Positions 1-9,700 of a stretch of 64,000 nucleotides of DNA are shown piece by piece (position 1 is the stretch's first letter; each line of letters starts with the position of its first letter). The position numbers and the translations under genes are program-made. Source of the DNA: JAICUY01 sp963716585 (GTDB taxonomy: Bacteria > Chloroflexota > Limnocylindria > QHBO01). The stretch lies in NCBI GenBank assembly GCA_963716585.1, contig CAVQTN010000004.1:744001-808000 (forward strand), given 5' to 3'. Under the pieces are notes generated by a model that worked only from the letters and a program-made list of their open reading frames with translations, did not search any database and was not told where the DNA came from.

Positions 1-1063
1 GCATGTAGAAGGCCGGCGGTGACTCCTGCTCGCGGTAGGACTCGACGGCCTTGACGATGCAGTCGGCCTTGGGCAGGCGACCGAAGTACTGCGGCGCGGT
101 GGCGAACGCGCGCGCCGTCTGCTCGGACGCGATCTCGATGATCCGCGTCGCGTCGTCGGTGTGGTTCGCAGGGTCGCCGGACAGGAACGCGGCCAGCCCA
201 AAGCGATCGTCGTGACCCAGCCGCCGCGCGATCTCGTCCTTCTCGGCCTCGATCGTCTCGAGGTCGGCCAGTCCGAACTCGTGGACCTCCTCGGGCGTGG
301 CTGCCACCGTCGTCTGCATCCGGATGGCGAGTCGGTAGGCATCGGTCCCATCAGGTGTCGTGCTCAGACCGGGCTCCGGCCGAGCGTGGGCCTCGTACGC
401 GTCGGCCAGGAAGTCGTGATAGCCCTGCAGAGCAGGGTAGATCTCGCGCTCGACGGCCGCGCTCAGCTGCTGGCGCGCCCCGTCATCGGCCACGTGCGCC
501 TGCGTAACCGCCGGCGACTCGGTGGGTGGTGCCGCCAGCATGCGCTCGATCTGCTCGATCGCGCGACGCACGGGCACCGCGGCGGAGGTACGGCCGTCGG
601 CAAGGCCTTCGCGCAGGGTCTCGATGCTCTGGTCGACCGCGCGCGGGAACTGCGCGTAGCGCGCCAGGAGCTTCTCGAGCCGCTCGGCCGTGTCGGCCGG
701 CTGGTAGTGCGCCAGCAGGGGCGGCAGTGTCTGCACGCCGGCGATGTGATCGACCCCCAGCTGATACTGCTTGCGTTCGAGGGCCTCGAGGTTGTTGCGC
801 GTCACGATGCGCAGCATGTCGGCCGTGATGACCTGCTCGATCGAGAGGCCGGAGCCGATCTGCTCCAGCTCGGCCAGCACGTCGCGGTAGGCCGCGGCCT
901 CGTCGGCACGCCCTTGGGCGCCGAAGTCCGGCAGCCGGTCATCGTAGCGGTCGTCACCCAGCAATGTGGCCTCCAGCGGGTTGCGCTCGAGGACTCCCTC
1001 CCAGAATCGGTCGGCGAGCTGGTTGACGGCGTCGTTCGGGTCGATATTCGAGTCTGGGGCCAC
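1..1063 (-). CDS. DUF885 family protein, C-terminus cut by the window edge
   Basis: The reading frame starts at a GTG with an AGAGGAG ribosome binding site just upstream and is still open at base 1, giving 354 codons. The N-terminus (DAVNQLADRFWEGVLERNP, then LGDDRYDDRLPDFG) is typical of DUF885 proteins, a predicted alpha-helical metallopeptidase-like family usually about 550 residues long. The likely HExxE metal site lies in the missing C-terminal part, so catalysis cannot be judged. No signal peptide is visible at this start. The opposite strand also has a long open frame here, but it lacks a recognisable protein and is a composition artefact. The family assignment is from memory of its N-terminal pattern; the substrate is unknown. 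Confidence 0.75.
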   Translation of the reverse strand, partial: MAPDSNIDPNDAVNQLADRFWEGVLERNPLEATLLGDDRYDDRLPDFGAQGRADEAAAYRDVLAELEQIGSGLSIEQVITADMLRIVTRNNLEALERKQYQLGVDHIAGVQTLPPLLAHYQPADTAERLEKLLARYAQFPRAVDQSIETLREGLADGRTSAAVPVRRAIEQIERMLAAPPTESPAVTQAHVADDGARQQLSAAVEREIYPALQGYHDFLADAYEAHARPEPGLSTTPDGTDAYRLAIRMQTTVAATPEEVHEFGLADLETIEAEKDEIARRLGHDDRFGLAAFLSGDPANHTDDATRIIEIASEQTARAFATAPQYFGRLPKADCIVKAVESYREQESPPAFYM

Positions 1064-1144
1064 GCGCGATCTCCTCTGTTCGAGTCGGCTCAGGGCGGTT
1101 CGAGCCGGTTCGTGAAGCGTGAAGTCTAGCGACCGATGGGCGTT

Positions 1145-1711
1145 CTACGCGAGCCGGCGGATCACCCGAGCCGGGTTGCCCGCGACCACGGTCCGCGCTT
1201 CGACGTCACGCGTCACCACCGCCCCCGCGCCGACGATCGCCTGCGCACCGATGCTGATCCCCGGCAGCACGATGGCACCGCCGCCCAGCCAGGCGCCCTC
1301 GCGGATGCTGATCGGCTTGCCCGACTCCCAGCCGGCGCGGCGACGCCCCGCGTCGACCGGGTGCGTGGCGGTCAGCAGCTGCACATTCGGCGCGATCTGC
1401 ACGTCGTCGCCGATCTCGATGGTATTGACGTCCAGGAAGACGGCGCCGAAATTGACGAAGCTGCGGGCGCCGATCCGGATGTTGTAGCCGTAGTCGCAGC
1501 GGAAGGGCGGCTCGATGAACGTCAGCTCGCCGATTGCTCCTAGGAGCTCGCGCAGGATCTGGCCGCGGGCGTCCGGCTCTGCCGCGGAGCTCGCGTTGAG
1601 ACGCTCCGTCAGCAGACGACAACGCAGCCGCTCGGCGTTGAGCTCCGGGTCGTCGGCGATGTATTCATCGCCGCGCAGCATCCGGGCCTTGTTGCTGTCG
1701 CGTCGCGCCAC
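1145..1711 (-). CDS. Maltose/galactoside O-acetyltransferase-like hexapeptide-repeat enzyme
   Basis: A 188-residue protein of the LacA/Maa/NodL family, which moves acetyl from acetyl-CoA to sugar hydroxyls as a left-handed beta-helix trimer. Near the start is MLRGDEYIADDPELNAER, matching the family's N-terminal maltose acetyltransferase motif. The hexapeptide repeats follow, with the catalytic histidine probably in TATHPVD and the closing signature IGAGAVVTRDVEARTVVAGNPARVI. I chose the GTG nine bases after the stop of the upstream ligase gene. An ATG ten codons further in is the alternative, and neither has a strong ribosome binding site. The true acceptor sugar cannot be read from sequence. 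The gene is probably co-transcribed with the ligase. Confidence 0.85.
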   Translation of the reverse strand: MARRDSNKARMLRGDEYIADDPELNAERLRCRLLTERLNASSAAEPDARGQILRELLGAIGELTFIEPPFRCDYGYNIRIGARSFVNFGAVFLDVNTIEIGDDVQIAPNVQLLTATHPVDAGRRRAGWESGKPISIREGAWLGGGAIVLPGISIGAQAIVGAGAVVTRDVEARTVVAGNPARVIRRLA

Positions 1712-1719
1712 GGGTTGGG

Positions 1720-2802
1720 TCAGCTGCCGAAGATGTCGGACAGGAGGGCGGGCGGCGTCTCGTCGAGCTGGTCGTAGCGGCACGACGCCGGCGAGCGGTC
1801 GGGGCGCCAGCGCTTGAACGTCGCGGCGTGGCGAAAGCGGTCGCCCTGCAGGTGGTCGAAGGCCACCTCGCAGACCAGCTCCGGCCGCAACGGCTGCCAC
1901 GACAGGTCCTTGCCGCGGTTCCAGCGCGAGGTGGCGCCGGGCAGGCGCTGGCCGGCCGCCTCGGCCGCCATGGACGCCTCGGCCCACGACGCCCAGGGAT
2001 GCCCGTCCAGCGCATCCACGCGGTACGGCTCCAGGAAGCCCACCAGCTCGCGGCGCTTGTCGTTGGTGAACGACGAGGTGACGCCCACGTGCTGCAGTTG
2101 TCCGGCGGCATTCCACAGCCCCAGCAGCAGCGAGCCGATCATCGTGCCGGGTCCGTTCTTGTGCCAGCGGAAGCCGGCGACCACGCAGTCGGCGGTGCGC
2201 AGGTGCTTGATCTTGATCATCGCTCGCTGGCCTGGCTGGTAGCGAAGGTCGTGGCCCTTGGCCACCACGCCATCCAGGCCCGCCCCCTCGAAGACCTCGA
2301 ACCAGTGCCGTGCGGTCTCCGCGGAATCGGTGGCAGGCGTGAGCAGGACCGATTCGGGTGCTCCCTCCATGACCCGCTCCAGGCGCGCACGCCGATCGTG
2401 CAACGGCCTCTCGCGCAGATCGTCGTCGGCATCGGCCAGCAGGTCGAACGCGACGTAGGAGGCCGGCGTCTCGGAGGCCAGCATGCGCACACGCGATGCC
2501 GCCGGATGGATGCGCAGCAGCAGCGACTCGAAGTCGAGGCCGCCGTTCCGCGCGATGACGATCTCACCGTCCAGCACGAACCGCTGGCGACCGACACCCA
2601 GCAGCGGCTCGATGAGCTCCGGGAAGTATCGGTCCAGTGGCTTGAGATCTCGCGATTGCAGGTAGAGATCGGCGCCGTCGCGGAAGACGAGTGCTCGGAA
2701 GCCATCCCATTTTGGTTCGTACTGCCAGCCCTCGCCGTCGGGAATGGCCGGCTGCGATTTGGCGAGCATCGGCGCGATCGGCGGCGCGATCGGAAAGGCC
2801 AT
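1720..2802 (-). CDS. ligC: ATP-dependent DNA ligase, LigC type
   Basis: A 360-residue ATP-dependent DNA ligase that seals nicks by lysine adenylation. The active-site motif I is EPKWDGFR, with the nucleophile at about Lys31. Further motifs are LDGEIV (III), YVAFDLL (IIIa), LDGVVAK (IV) and MIKIKHLRTADCVVAGF (V), followed by an OB-fold domain. It has neither the polymerase nor the nuclease domain of LigD, and its length matches stand-alone mycobacterial LigC, which is linked to accessory repair or end joining. No Ku gene lies in the window. The start is uncertain: this ATG gives MAFPIAPPIAPMLA, typical for the family, while another ATG sits eight codons upstream. Neither has a clear ribosome binding site. 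It is divergent from the RNase gene at 2871. Confidence 0.9.
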   Translation of the reverse strand: MAFPIAPPIAPMLAKSQPAIPDGEGWQYEPKWDGFRALVFRDGADLYLQSRDLKPLDRYFPELIEPLLGVGRQRFVLDGEIVIARNGGLDFESLLLRIHPAASRVRMLASETPASYVAFDLLADADDDLRERPLHDRRARLERVMEGAPESVLLTPATDSAETARHWFEVFEGAGLDGVVAKGHDLRYQPGQRAMIKIKHLRTADCVVAGFRWHKNGPGTMIGSLLLGLWNAAGQLQHVGVTSSFTNDKRRELVGFLEPYRVDALDGHPWASWAEASMAAEAAGQRLPGATSRWNRGKDLSWQPLRPELVCEVAFDHLQGDRFRHAATFKRWRPDRSPASCRYDQLDETPPALLSDIFGS

Positions 2803-2870
2803 GCGGCGATGATAGGCGCGCGACATGCACTGAAGGCGCCATCATCGAAACCGGCCACATTGGAGGCAAC

Positions 2871-4382
2871 GTGAGTATCGAGATCCAGTTCCTGGGCGCG
2901 GTCGGCACCGTCACGGGCTCGCAGTTCCTGGTCACCGTGGGCGACAAGAAGATCCTGGTCGACTGCGGCATGTTCCAGGGATCGCCGGACGAGATCGCGC
3001 GCAACCGCATCCCGTTCGCCTTCGAGCCCGATGCCATCGACGCGCTGCTGCTGACCCACGCCCACCTGGATCACTGCGGACGCATCCCGGCGCTGGTGAA
3101 GGCCGGCTACCGCGGCCCAATCCACGCCACCGGCGGAACGCTGGACATCACCGACGTCGTGCTGCGCGACTCCGCGAAGCTGCAGGAGGAGGCTGAGAAT
3201 CGGTGGCGCCGCCGCCACCCCGTCGAGGACGCGGCCAAGGAGGAGGCCAACGAGGCGGCGGAGGCAGACACGGCGCAGCCGATGCCCGAGCGGCTACGGA
3301 AGGCCGCGCCCGAGGCACGCACCGAGAGCCGCGAGGCGATCTACCGCATCGCCGACGTCGAGCAGACCATCACGCAGTTCAAGCCGGTCGACTACGAAAC
3401 GGCGCTGAACGTGACCGATGGGGTCGTCGCCACATTCCACGACGCGGGTCACATCCTCGGCTCGGCGATCATCGAGCTGGCACTGACCGATGGCGCGGAG
3501 CAGATGACGGTCGTCTTCTCCGGCGACCTTGGCCGCGATCACACGCCCATCCTGCGCGACCCGACGCCCATCGCCCACGCCGACTACGTGCTGGTCGAGT
3601 CGACCTACGGCAACCGCGAGCACGCACCGCAGGAAGAGGCGACCAACGAGCTGGTTCAGGCTATCGGCGAGGTGTCTTCGGACGAGGGCGTGCTGCTGGT
3701 GCCATCGTTCGCCGTCGGCCGGACACAAGAGCTGGTGTGGGTGCTCGATGAACTGCTGCGCCAGGGCCGCATCCCGCACATGCCGCTGTTCCTTGACTCG
3801 CCGATGGCGTCGCGCGCGTCGGACGTCTACCTGCGCCATCCCGAGGACTACGACGAGGAGACCGCGAAGCTGCTGCAGTCGGGAGACTCGCCGCTCGAAT
3901 ACCCTGGCGAGACGTACACGAACAGCGTCGAGGAGTCGAAGTCGATCCCGCACCAGAAGCGGCCGATCATCGTGGTCGCGTCGTCGGGGATGCTGACCGG
4001 CGGACGGATCGTCCATCACCTCAAGGACTTCCTGCCAGACCCGAAGTGCACGCTGCTGTTCATCGGCTACCAGGGCGAGGGGACCCTCGGGCGGCACATC
4101 CAGGGCGGCGGGAAGACGGCACGCCTGGACGGCCAGGAGTACGACGTGCGCTGCCGCGTCCGCTCGATCTCGGGCTTCAGTGCCCACGCCGACGAACACG
4201 AGCTCGCCGCCTGGCTGGGGCACTTCGCCGCCGCCGGTTCGCGCGGCAACGGCCAGCCGAAGAAGGTGTTCATCGTGCACGGCGATCCCGATGCCGCGGA
4301 GGCGCTGGCCAAGACCGTCCGCGACGAGCTGCACATGGACGCACACGTGCCGGAGTACGAGGAGCGCATCTCCCTCAGCTGA
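2871..4382 (+). CDS. Beta-CASP metallo-beta-lactamase ribonuclease (CPSF/RNase J-like)
   Basis: A 503-residue zinc-dependent RNA-processing nuclease of the CPSF73/Ysh1 branch. The GTG start follows a GGAGG box by four bases. The metallo-beta-lactamase core shows GTVTGSQF near the N-terminus and the metal motif THAHLDHCG around residue 60. The beta-CASP insert follows (FLDSPMASRASDVY, then SSGMLTGGRIVHHL), and the RMMBL tail contains GFSAHADEHEL and HGDP. Between the two zinc motifs is a charged, Ala/Glu/Arg-rich insertion of about 40 residues (around residues 105-150) that is longer than I expect for the family. Likely roles are RNA turnover or end maturation in the cytoplasm. It stands alone; a gene-free stretch of 614 bases follows. 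Confidence 0.9.
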   Translation: MSIEIQFLGAVGTVTGSQFLVTVGDKKILVDCGMFQGSPDEIARNRIPFAFEPDAIDALLLTHAHLDHCGRIPALVKAGYRGPIHATGGTLDITDVVLRDSAKLQEEAENRWRRRHPVEDAAKEEANEAAEADTAQPMPERLRKAAPEARTESREAIYRIADVEQTITQFKPVDYETALNVTDGVVATFHDAGHILGSAIIELALTDGAEQMTVVFSGDLGRDHTPILRDPTPIAHADYVLVESTYGNREHAPQEEATNELVQAIGEVSSDEGVLLVPSFAVGRTQELVWVLDELLRQGRIPHMPLFLDSPMASRASDVYLRHPEDYDEETAKLLQSGDSPLEYPGETYTNSVEESKSIPHQKRPIIVVASSGMLTGGRIVHHLKDFLPDPKCTLLFIGYQGEGTLGRHIQGGGKTARLDGQEYDVRCRVRSISGFSAHADEHELAAWLGHFAAAGSRGNGQPKKVFIVHGDPDAAEALAKTVRDELHMDAHVPEYEERISLS

Positions 4383-4411
4383 AACGTTGCGGCGCTGCGG
4401 TTGCTGTTTCC

Positions 4412-4553
4412 GCCAGACACTCATCCGATGGGTGGACGGTGAAGGCAGCGATCGGATTCGCGCCACGGCACCCACCACGTGAGTACCGGACGCTAGGCGG
4501 TGGCGGAATCTATCCGGAATGCACGCCGATCACTCACCCGGTGAGTAGCTGGC
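4412..4553. repeat. Palindromic MITE-like element, copy A
   Basis: The element is bounded by two inverted 23-bp arms (4412-4434 and 4531-4553) that match at 17 of 23 positions; each begins GCCA and ends GTG. A second element at 11317-11458 has the same kind of arms and exactly the same length of 142 bp. A sub-motif, ACCCACCACGTGAGT at 4470-4484, has a counterpart at 11386-11400. The left arm is preceded by TTTCC in both copies. No transposase is nearby, so movement in trans, or a REP-like role, is inference. Confidence 0.6.
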
Positions 4554-4921
4554 ACCGCCAGGGTTTCCCCGCGCAACCACGCCTCCCTCCGTTGGCCGAA
4601 CTCCCGTGGCCGATTGATCGGCCGTTGTTCACTGAACCGGAACTTCATACCCGACCGCTCCGCCCCCGGGAACCGTCGCTGCAACGCCGGGACGGTGGCG
4701 TTGTGGACGAGCGGTGGATAACTCACCGCCGAGCCTGCAGGTTGGTGGATAAACCACCTAGCCAGCCGAAACGGGGGCCGCTATCGTTGACAGCGTCCCG
4801 AAGGGGCCAACGAGACCTGGAGATTGCATCAAGGGTCGGCGAGGTTCCTTCGGGGCGTTTTGTGTCCGCGTCGAAGCGCCCCATCGCGGCCAAGCGGCCA
4901 CGCGGTCACGCCGCCACCGAA

Positions 4922-4946
4922 GGAATTCGGCGGCGCCGAGCGTCTA
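4922..4946 (+). promoter_or_regulatory. Possible ECF-type promoter of the sigma factor operon
   Basis: GGAAT (4922-4926) and CGTCTA (4941-4946) resemble ECF -35 and -10 elements and lie about 50 bases before the sigma factor start. ECF genes are often autoregulated. The spacer of 14 bases is shorter than the usual 16-17, so this is tentative. Confidence 0.3.
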
Positions 4947-4996
4947 ATCATCGAAACGCCGGCCGAGAGACGGCCGACCGATGAGGAATCGCTCAC

Positions 4997-5545
4997 ATGC
5001 GAAGCGCTCCCGCGACCTGGGACAGCCCAATGCCGAGTCTCGCGCGATTGTTCGATGATCAGGTCGCATTCCGCGACTGGTACGATCGCGCGCTGCCACG
5101 GGTCTACCGCTATTTGCTCGCGCGCTGCTCGGGTGACATCCACCTCGCCGAGGAGCTGACCCAGGAGACCTTCATCGAGGCGGTGCGCCATCCGGATCGT
5201 TTCGACGGACGGGCAGACGTCGTCACCTGGCTGTGCGCCATCGGGCGCAACAAGCTGGTCGACCACTATCGGCGTTCGGGCCGGGATCAGCGGCGCCACG
5301 AGCAGCTGGTTCTGCTCCCCCGCCGTGACGCCTGGAACGAGACCGAGACGCGCGATGCCGTCGAACGCGCCCTCGACCGGCTGCCCGGCGACCAGCGGCT
5401 GGCGCTCGTCTTCCGCTACCTCGACGAGATGGCCGTCCGCGACGTCGCGGGCGCCATCGGACGAAGCGAATCCGCCACCGAATCCCTGCTCAGCCGCGCC
5501 CGCGAAAGCTTCCGGCGCGCCTACGAGGCCCGAACCGATGCGTGA
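4997..5545 (+). CDS. ECF-type RNA polymerase sigma factor
   Basis: A 182-residue sigma-70 family factor of the extracytoplasmic function group, which directs RNA polymerase to stress promoters. Region 2 is visible as YRYLLARCSGDIHLAEELTQETFIEAVRHPDRFDGRADVVTWLCAIGRNKLVDHYRR. Region 4 follows as ALDRLPGDQRLALVFRYLDEMAVRDVAGAIGRSESATESLLSRARESFRRAY, containing the helix-turn-helix. The ATG has a GAGGA box nine bases upstream; an ATG eleven codons in is possible. Its last eight bases overlap the next gene (ATGCGTGA), which is typical of a sigma/anti-sigma pair. The signal is unknown. Confidence 0.92.
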   Translation: MRSAPATWDSPMPSLARLFDDQVAFRDWYDRALPRVYRYLLARCSGDIHLAEELTQETFIEAVRHPDRFDGRADVVTWLCAIGRNKLVDHYRRSGRDQRRHEQLVLLPRRDAWNETETRDAVERALDRLPGDQRLALVFRYLDEMAVRDVAGAIGRSESATESLLSRARESFRRAYEARTDA

Positions 5546-6644
5546 CGATCAGCTCGCCAATCTCCTCCGCTCTCTGGATCGAAGTGACGAGCCCGATCCA
5601 GCCTTCGCTGACGACCTCTTCGGGCGCCTGAGCTCGACTGCCGTGGCCCGGGCACGCGGCCGCAGCCGCGGTCCGTTCCTGCTGCTTGCGGCGGCGCTCC
5701 TCGTCGTCGCCGTGGGCGGGGGAGCAGCCCTCGGCAGCGGTCTCATCCCGCTCCCCGGCCTGTCGCGCGAGGTTGTGCCGCCGCCGAGCGCAACCCCAAC
5801 GTTTACCGCTAGCCCGACCATCGCCAGCGCGCAGCCCTCAGCCAGTCCCTCAGGGACGGCATCAGCGTCGCCTTCGCCGGGGCCAACCCCCCAAATCACA
5901 GCTCCCGACGGCATCCTGCCGCCAGGCAGCAAGGTGAAGGTCCTGGTCAATGGGCTGCGGCTACGGCGGGAGCCATCAGCCACGGCACCGGTTGTCGGCG
6001 CCCTGGCCCAGGGCGACACGGTCCGGGTCGTGCATGCCGCGACGCTCGCACTGCCGGTCATCGCCGACGGGGTCTCCTGGTACGCCATCGGGACCCCCAC
6101 AACGTCCGAGCCGTTCGCCTGGGCCGCGGCCGCAGAAGGCGACACGAACTTCCTGGCCCTGGATGAGCCCTCGACTTGCGACGATCTTCAGCCTGGCGCG
6201 GTCACGCTCGAACAACTGATCGCGGCCGACTCGTGGCATCGGCTCGCCTGCCTGGGCGACGCGCCGATGACCGTGACCGGCGTGTACGTCACCTCCTGCC
6301 AGGGCGGCGCCCACTTCGGGCAGTTCCAGCCTGCCTGGCTGGTCGACTGGTGCCCAACCCAGGTGCTGACCACGCAGGATGGTGCGAAGAACTTCCCGAC
6401 GAACGGCCTCGACACGGTCGCCGCGCCGAGCCTGGGTGGTGCATTCGAGCAGCCAGGGACGATCGCGCGGGTCACCGGTCACTTCGACGACCCGGCATCG
6501 ACGAGCTGTGTCTTCAACGGCGGAATCGCCCACGACAATGGCTGGACCGTCTGGACTGGTGGAGCGACGCTGGTCTGCCGCGAGCAGTTCGTTGTCACGC
6601 AGATCGAGGAGCTCGGTTCGGTCACCGTGGCGCCGACGGGCTGA
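5538..6644 (+). CDS. Membrane-anchored anti-sigma factor-like protein with an extracellular SH3-like domain
   Basis: A 368-residue protein translationally coupled to the sigma factor. A short cytoplasmic N-terminus (MRDDQLANLLRSLDRSDEPDPAFADDLFGRL) is followed by a basic stretch and one membrane helix (FLLLAAALLVVAVGGGAALG, about 48-67). A Pro/Ser/Thr/Ala-rich linker (about 80-125) leads to an SH3b-like segment (LRLRREPSATAPVVGALAQGDTVRVV, about 137-162) and a cysteine-containing unknown C-terminal domain. Position and topology suggest it holds the sigma factor at the membrane and senses the outside; SH3b domains often bind cell-wall peptides. I do not see a classical zinc-binding anti-sigma motif, so the inhibitory function is inferred from context. 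Confidence 0.7.
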   Translation: MRDDQLANLLRSLDRSDEPDPAFADDLFGRLSSTAVARARGRSRGPFLLLAAALLVVAVGGGAALGSGLIPLPGLSREVVPPPSATPTFTASPTIASAQPSASPSGTASASPSPGPTPQITAPDGILPPGSKVKVLVNGLRLRREPSATAPVVGALAQGDTVRVVHAATLALPVIADGVSWYAIGTPTTSEPFAWAAAAEGDTNFLALDEPSTCDDLQPGAVTLEQLIAADSWHRLACLGDAPMTVTGVYVTSCQGGAHFGQFQPAWLVDWCPTQVLTTQDGAKNFPTNGLDTVAAPSLGGAFEQPGTIARVTGHFDDPASTSCVFNGGIAHDNGWTVWTGGATLVCREQFVVTQIEELGSVTVAPTG

Positions 6645-6668
6645 TGGCCCTCGCGGCTCTGATCCGGC

Positions 6669-6684
6669 CGTGCAGGAGTGCACG
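6669..6684. terminator. Possible hairpin terminator between convergent genes
   Basis: A perfect 6-bp stem, CGTGCA/TGCACG, with a GGAG loop lies 25 bases after the anti-sigma stop and before the Lhr stop on the other strand. It lacks a T-tract, so its strength is uncertain. Confidence 0.35.
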
Positions 6685-6753
6685 TTCGGCAACGACCCTG
6701 CCGGGCGAGTTCCCCGAATGGTCGATCCTCTACTGCCGCGGGGCGTTCGTGGT

Positions 6754-9700
6754 TCATTCAGCCCGCGTGATCGCGGAGCCCTCCTGAGGCGACAGCAGCC
6801 ACGACCGATACGTGGGGCGGAAGCCGATCTCTCGCAGCGCATCGGCCAGGGTTGATTCGGCGACCGGCAGCCGGTCGACGCGCTCCAGGCGCAGCTCGCG
6901 CATCGGTCCTCCGGGGGTCAGCAGCCGACGGAGTGCGGGCAGCGCCGCGCGGACGACCTCGGCGTCGTCGAAGGCCGGCAGCCTGAGGAGACCACGGCCG
7001 CCACGCTCGACGTAGAGCGCCGGCGCGCCGTCGATCAGCACCAGGTAGGCGCCCGGCACGCGCTGCAGTGGCAGCCGCTCGTCGTCGTCGCGTCGGGGCC
7101 AGGGAAGCGCCGCGCCGTAGGGCTGCGCCGGGTCGGCGGCGGCGAGCACCAGGACCGAACGCTCATCGTCATCGCGCGATGCGCGCAGCCGGTCGACCGC
7201 GCCGGGCAGTGCGAACTGCGCCGCGCCGAGCCCGTCGACGAAGTAGCCGCGCCGCGCCCGACCGGCCTCCTCCATGGCCTTCAGCACCGGATAGACCGAT
7301 GCGAATCCCCCCGCGATCCCCTCGGCCAGCACCGCCTCGCGGGTCACCACGCCATGGCGCTCGAGGAGGGCGACCGCTGTGGCATGCGTGCGCTCGGTGG
7401 CACTGCGCGCCTCCCCGACGAGGTCGGCCATCAGCGACCAGCGGCCGGCGGCACGCGGCGGACCCAGCGCCATCAGGCGTGGCGAGCGACGCGTCGAGCG
7501 GGAACGCGAACGTGGCAACGAGAGGGCGCGCAGCGCCGCGAACGTGTCGTTGGTGACCTCGCCGGCCCAGGCCAGGTCCCACAGGGGGTCGAGCAGCTCG
7601 TCGTCGGTGCGGGCATCGGGGATCGCGCTGCGCAGCTCGCGGAAGAACGTGGCGCCGCGACGTTGCAGGTGCGCGCGAATGCGCTCGTGCAGCTCGCCGG
7701 CGGGGCGATCCACGCCCTCGAATGCGCCGGCGGAGGCGAGCAGCTCCGCCTGTTCGCGGCGGTAGAGCGCCACCCGGCCGTCGTCGCGCCCCACCGAGCC
7801 GCGGCCCAGCCACACGACCTCGCCGGCCGCGCCCAGCTCGTCGAGCAGGCGCGGGGTGTAGTCGCGCACGCGGGCGCGCAGGACGTCGCGCTCCAGGATC
7901 GAGACCGGGATGGGGTAGCCCTCGAGCTGCGCGACGACCTCGAGCAGGCGGTCGTGGCCGCCGGCCCGCGATCCGATCCCCTGCCAGGCCGGCAGGAAGC
8001 GCGCGAGCGCGTCGGCCGGCACCGGCTCGACCTCGCGTCGCAGCCGCGCCAGGGAGCGACGACGCAGCGCCCGCAGGACGTCGGCATCCGCGAACTCGTG
8101 CTCCGTGCCACCCGGCCGGAAGGCGCCCTCGAGCAGGCTGCCGGCGTCCACCAGGGCACGCAGCCGGTCCTCGACCGCTGCGGGGCCGATCCCCCAGCGC
8201 GCCGCGGGTTCGACGGCGGTGAACGGCGCATGCGACCGCGCCCAGCGCAGGAGGAGCGCGTCGAGCGGAGCGTCGCTCGTTGCCAGCCACGCCTCCGCGA
8301 GGCCGGGTGGCGGGCTGACGCCGAGCGCGTCGCGGTAGGGGGCCACGTCCTCGATCGCGATCCAGCGCTCCTCGCCGGCGACCCGCACGACGACCGCTCG
8401 TCGATCTCCGGCCAGTGTGTCGAGCGCGGCGCCCGCGTCGAGGTCGGCCCGTGCCGCCACCTCATCCGCCCGCAGGTCGCCAAGCCGGCGCAGCAGGTCG
8501 TGGACGCCGTCCACGGTCCGCGCGCGGCGACCGCCGACCAGCGCCTGGAGCTCCAGCTCGACCTCGGCTATGGCTTCGGGGTCGAGCAGCTCACGCAGCT
8601 CGTCGGCGCCCAGCAGCTCGGCCAGGCGCTCGCGGTCGAGGGCCAGAGCCTGCGCGCGACGCTCGGCAAGCGGCGCGTCACCCTCGTACATGAAGTTGCC
8701 GACGTAATCGAACAGCAGCGACGCCGCGAACGGCGAGGCGGACGCCGTCTCAACCGACACGACGCGGACCTTGCGTGAGCGGATCTCGGTCAGCAGGGAG
8801 CGCAGCGCCGGCATGTCGAAGACGTCGCGCAGGACCTCGCGGTACGTCTCCAGGATGATCGGGAACGAGCCGTAGCGGGATGCGACGGTCAGCAGGTTGG
8901 CCGCCCGCTGGCGCTGCATCCACAGCGGCGTGCGCTGACCCGGGCGCCGGCGTGGCAGCAGCAGCGCCCGCGCCGCGTTCTCGCGGAAGCGTGCGGCGAA
9001 CAGCGCCGATCCGCTCAGCGCATCCAGGAGCAGGCCCTCGACCTCGTCCGGATCGACCAGGACGTCGTCGTCGATGCGTGCCGTATCGGCCTCGGGCAGG
9101 CGGACCACGATCCCGTCGTCCGACCACAGCGTCTGCACCTCCAGGCCGCGAGCCCGCAGCCGCGCCTCGATGGCCATGGCCCACGGCGCGTGGACGCGGC
9201 CGCCGAACGGCGAGAGCAGGCACACCCGCCAGTCGCCGAGCTCGTCGCGGAAGCGCTCGATGACGAGCGTGCGGTCGGTCGGCAGCGCGCCGGTCGCATC
9301 GCGCTGCTCGACGAGGTACTGGACCAGGTTCGCGGCAGCCAGGGGGTCCAGGTCGCTGCGGCTTTGCAGGCGCTCGGCGGCGTCATCGGCCCCGTCGAGC
9401 TCGCGTACGAAGGCACCGATCGCCCGGCCCAGCTCGGCCGGCCGGCCAATGGCGTCCCCATGCCAGAACGGCATCTTGCCCGGCTCGCCCGGCGCCGGCG
9501 TGACGATCACGCGGTCCGGCTTGATCTCCTCGATGCGCCAGGTCGACGCGCCCAGCATGAACGTCTCGCCCTCGCGCGACTCGTAGACCATCTCCTCGTC
9601 CAGCTCGCCCACGCGGCGACCGCCCTTGCCGTTGCCCGCATCGGGCAGGAAGACGCCGTACAGGCCGCGGTCCGGGATGGTGCCGCCACTGGTGATGGCC

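Larger units (their letters stand above)
4383..4996. other. Gene-free stretch of 614 bases before the sigma factor
   Basis: No open frame here has a plausible start or recognisable protein. The left part (about 4407-4558) is a palindrome-rich element that recurs at 11317-11458. The right part holds a possible ECF promoter at 4922-4946. Between them (about 4560-4900) I see only weak dyads and no conserved RNA that I recognise. Confidence 0.5.

Noticed and set aside
161..1129. Long plus-strand open frame opposite the DUF885 gene
   Set aside because: High GC content opens frames on both strands; the minus-strand protein has a recognisable start and ribosome binding site, while this one has none.
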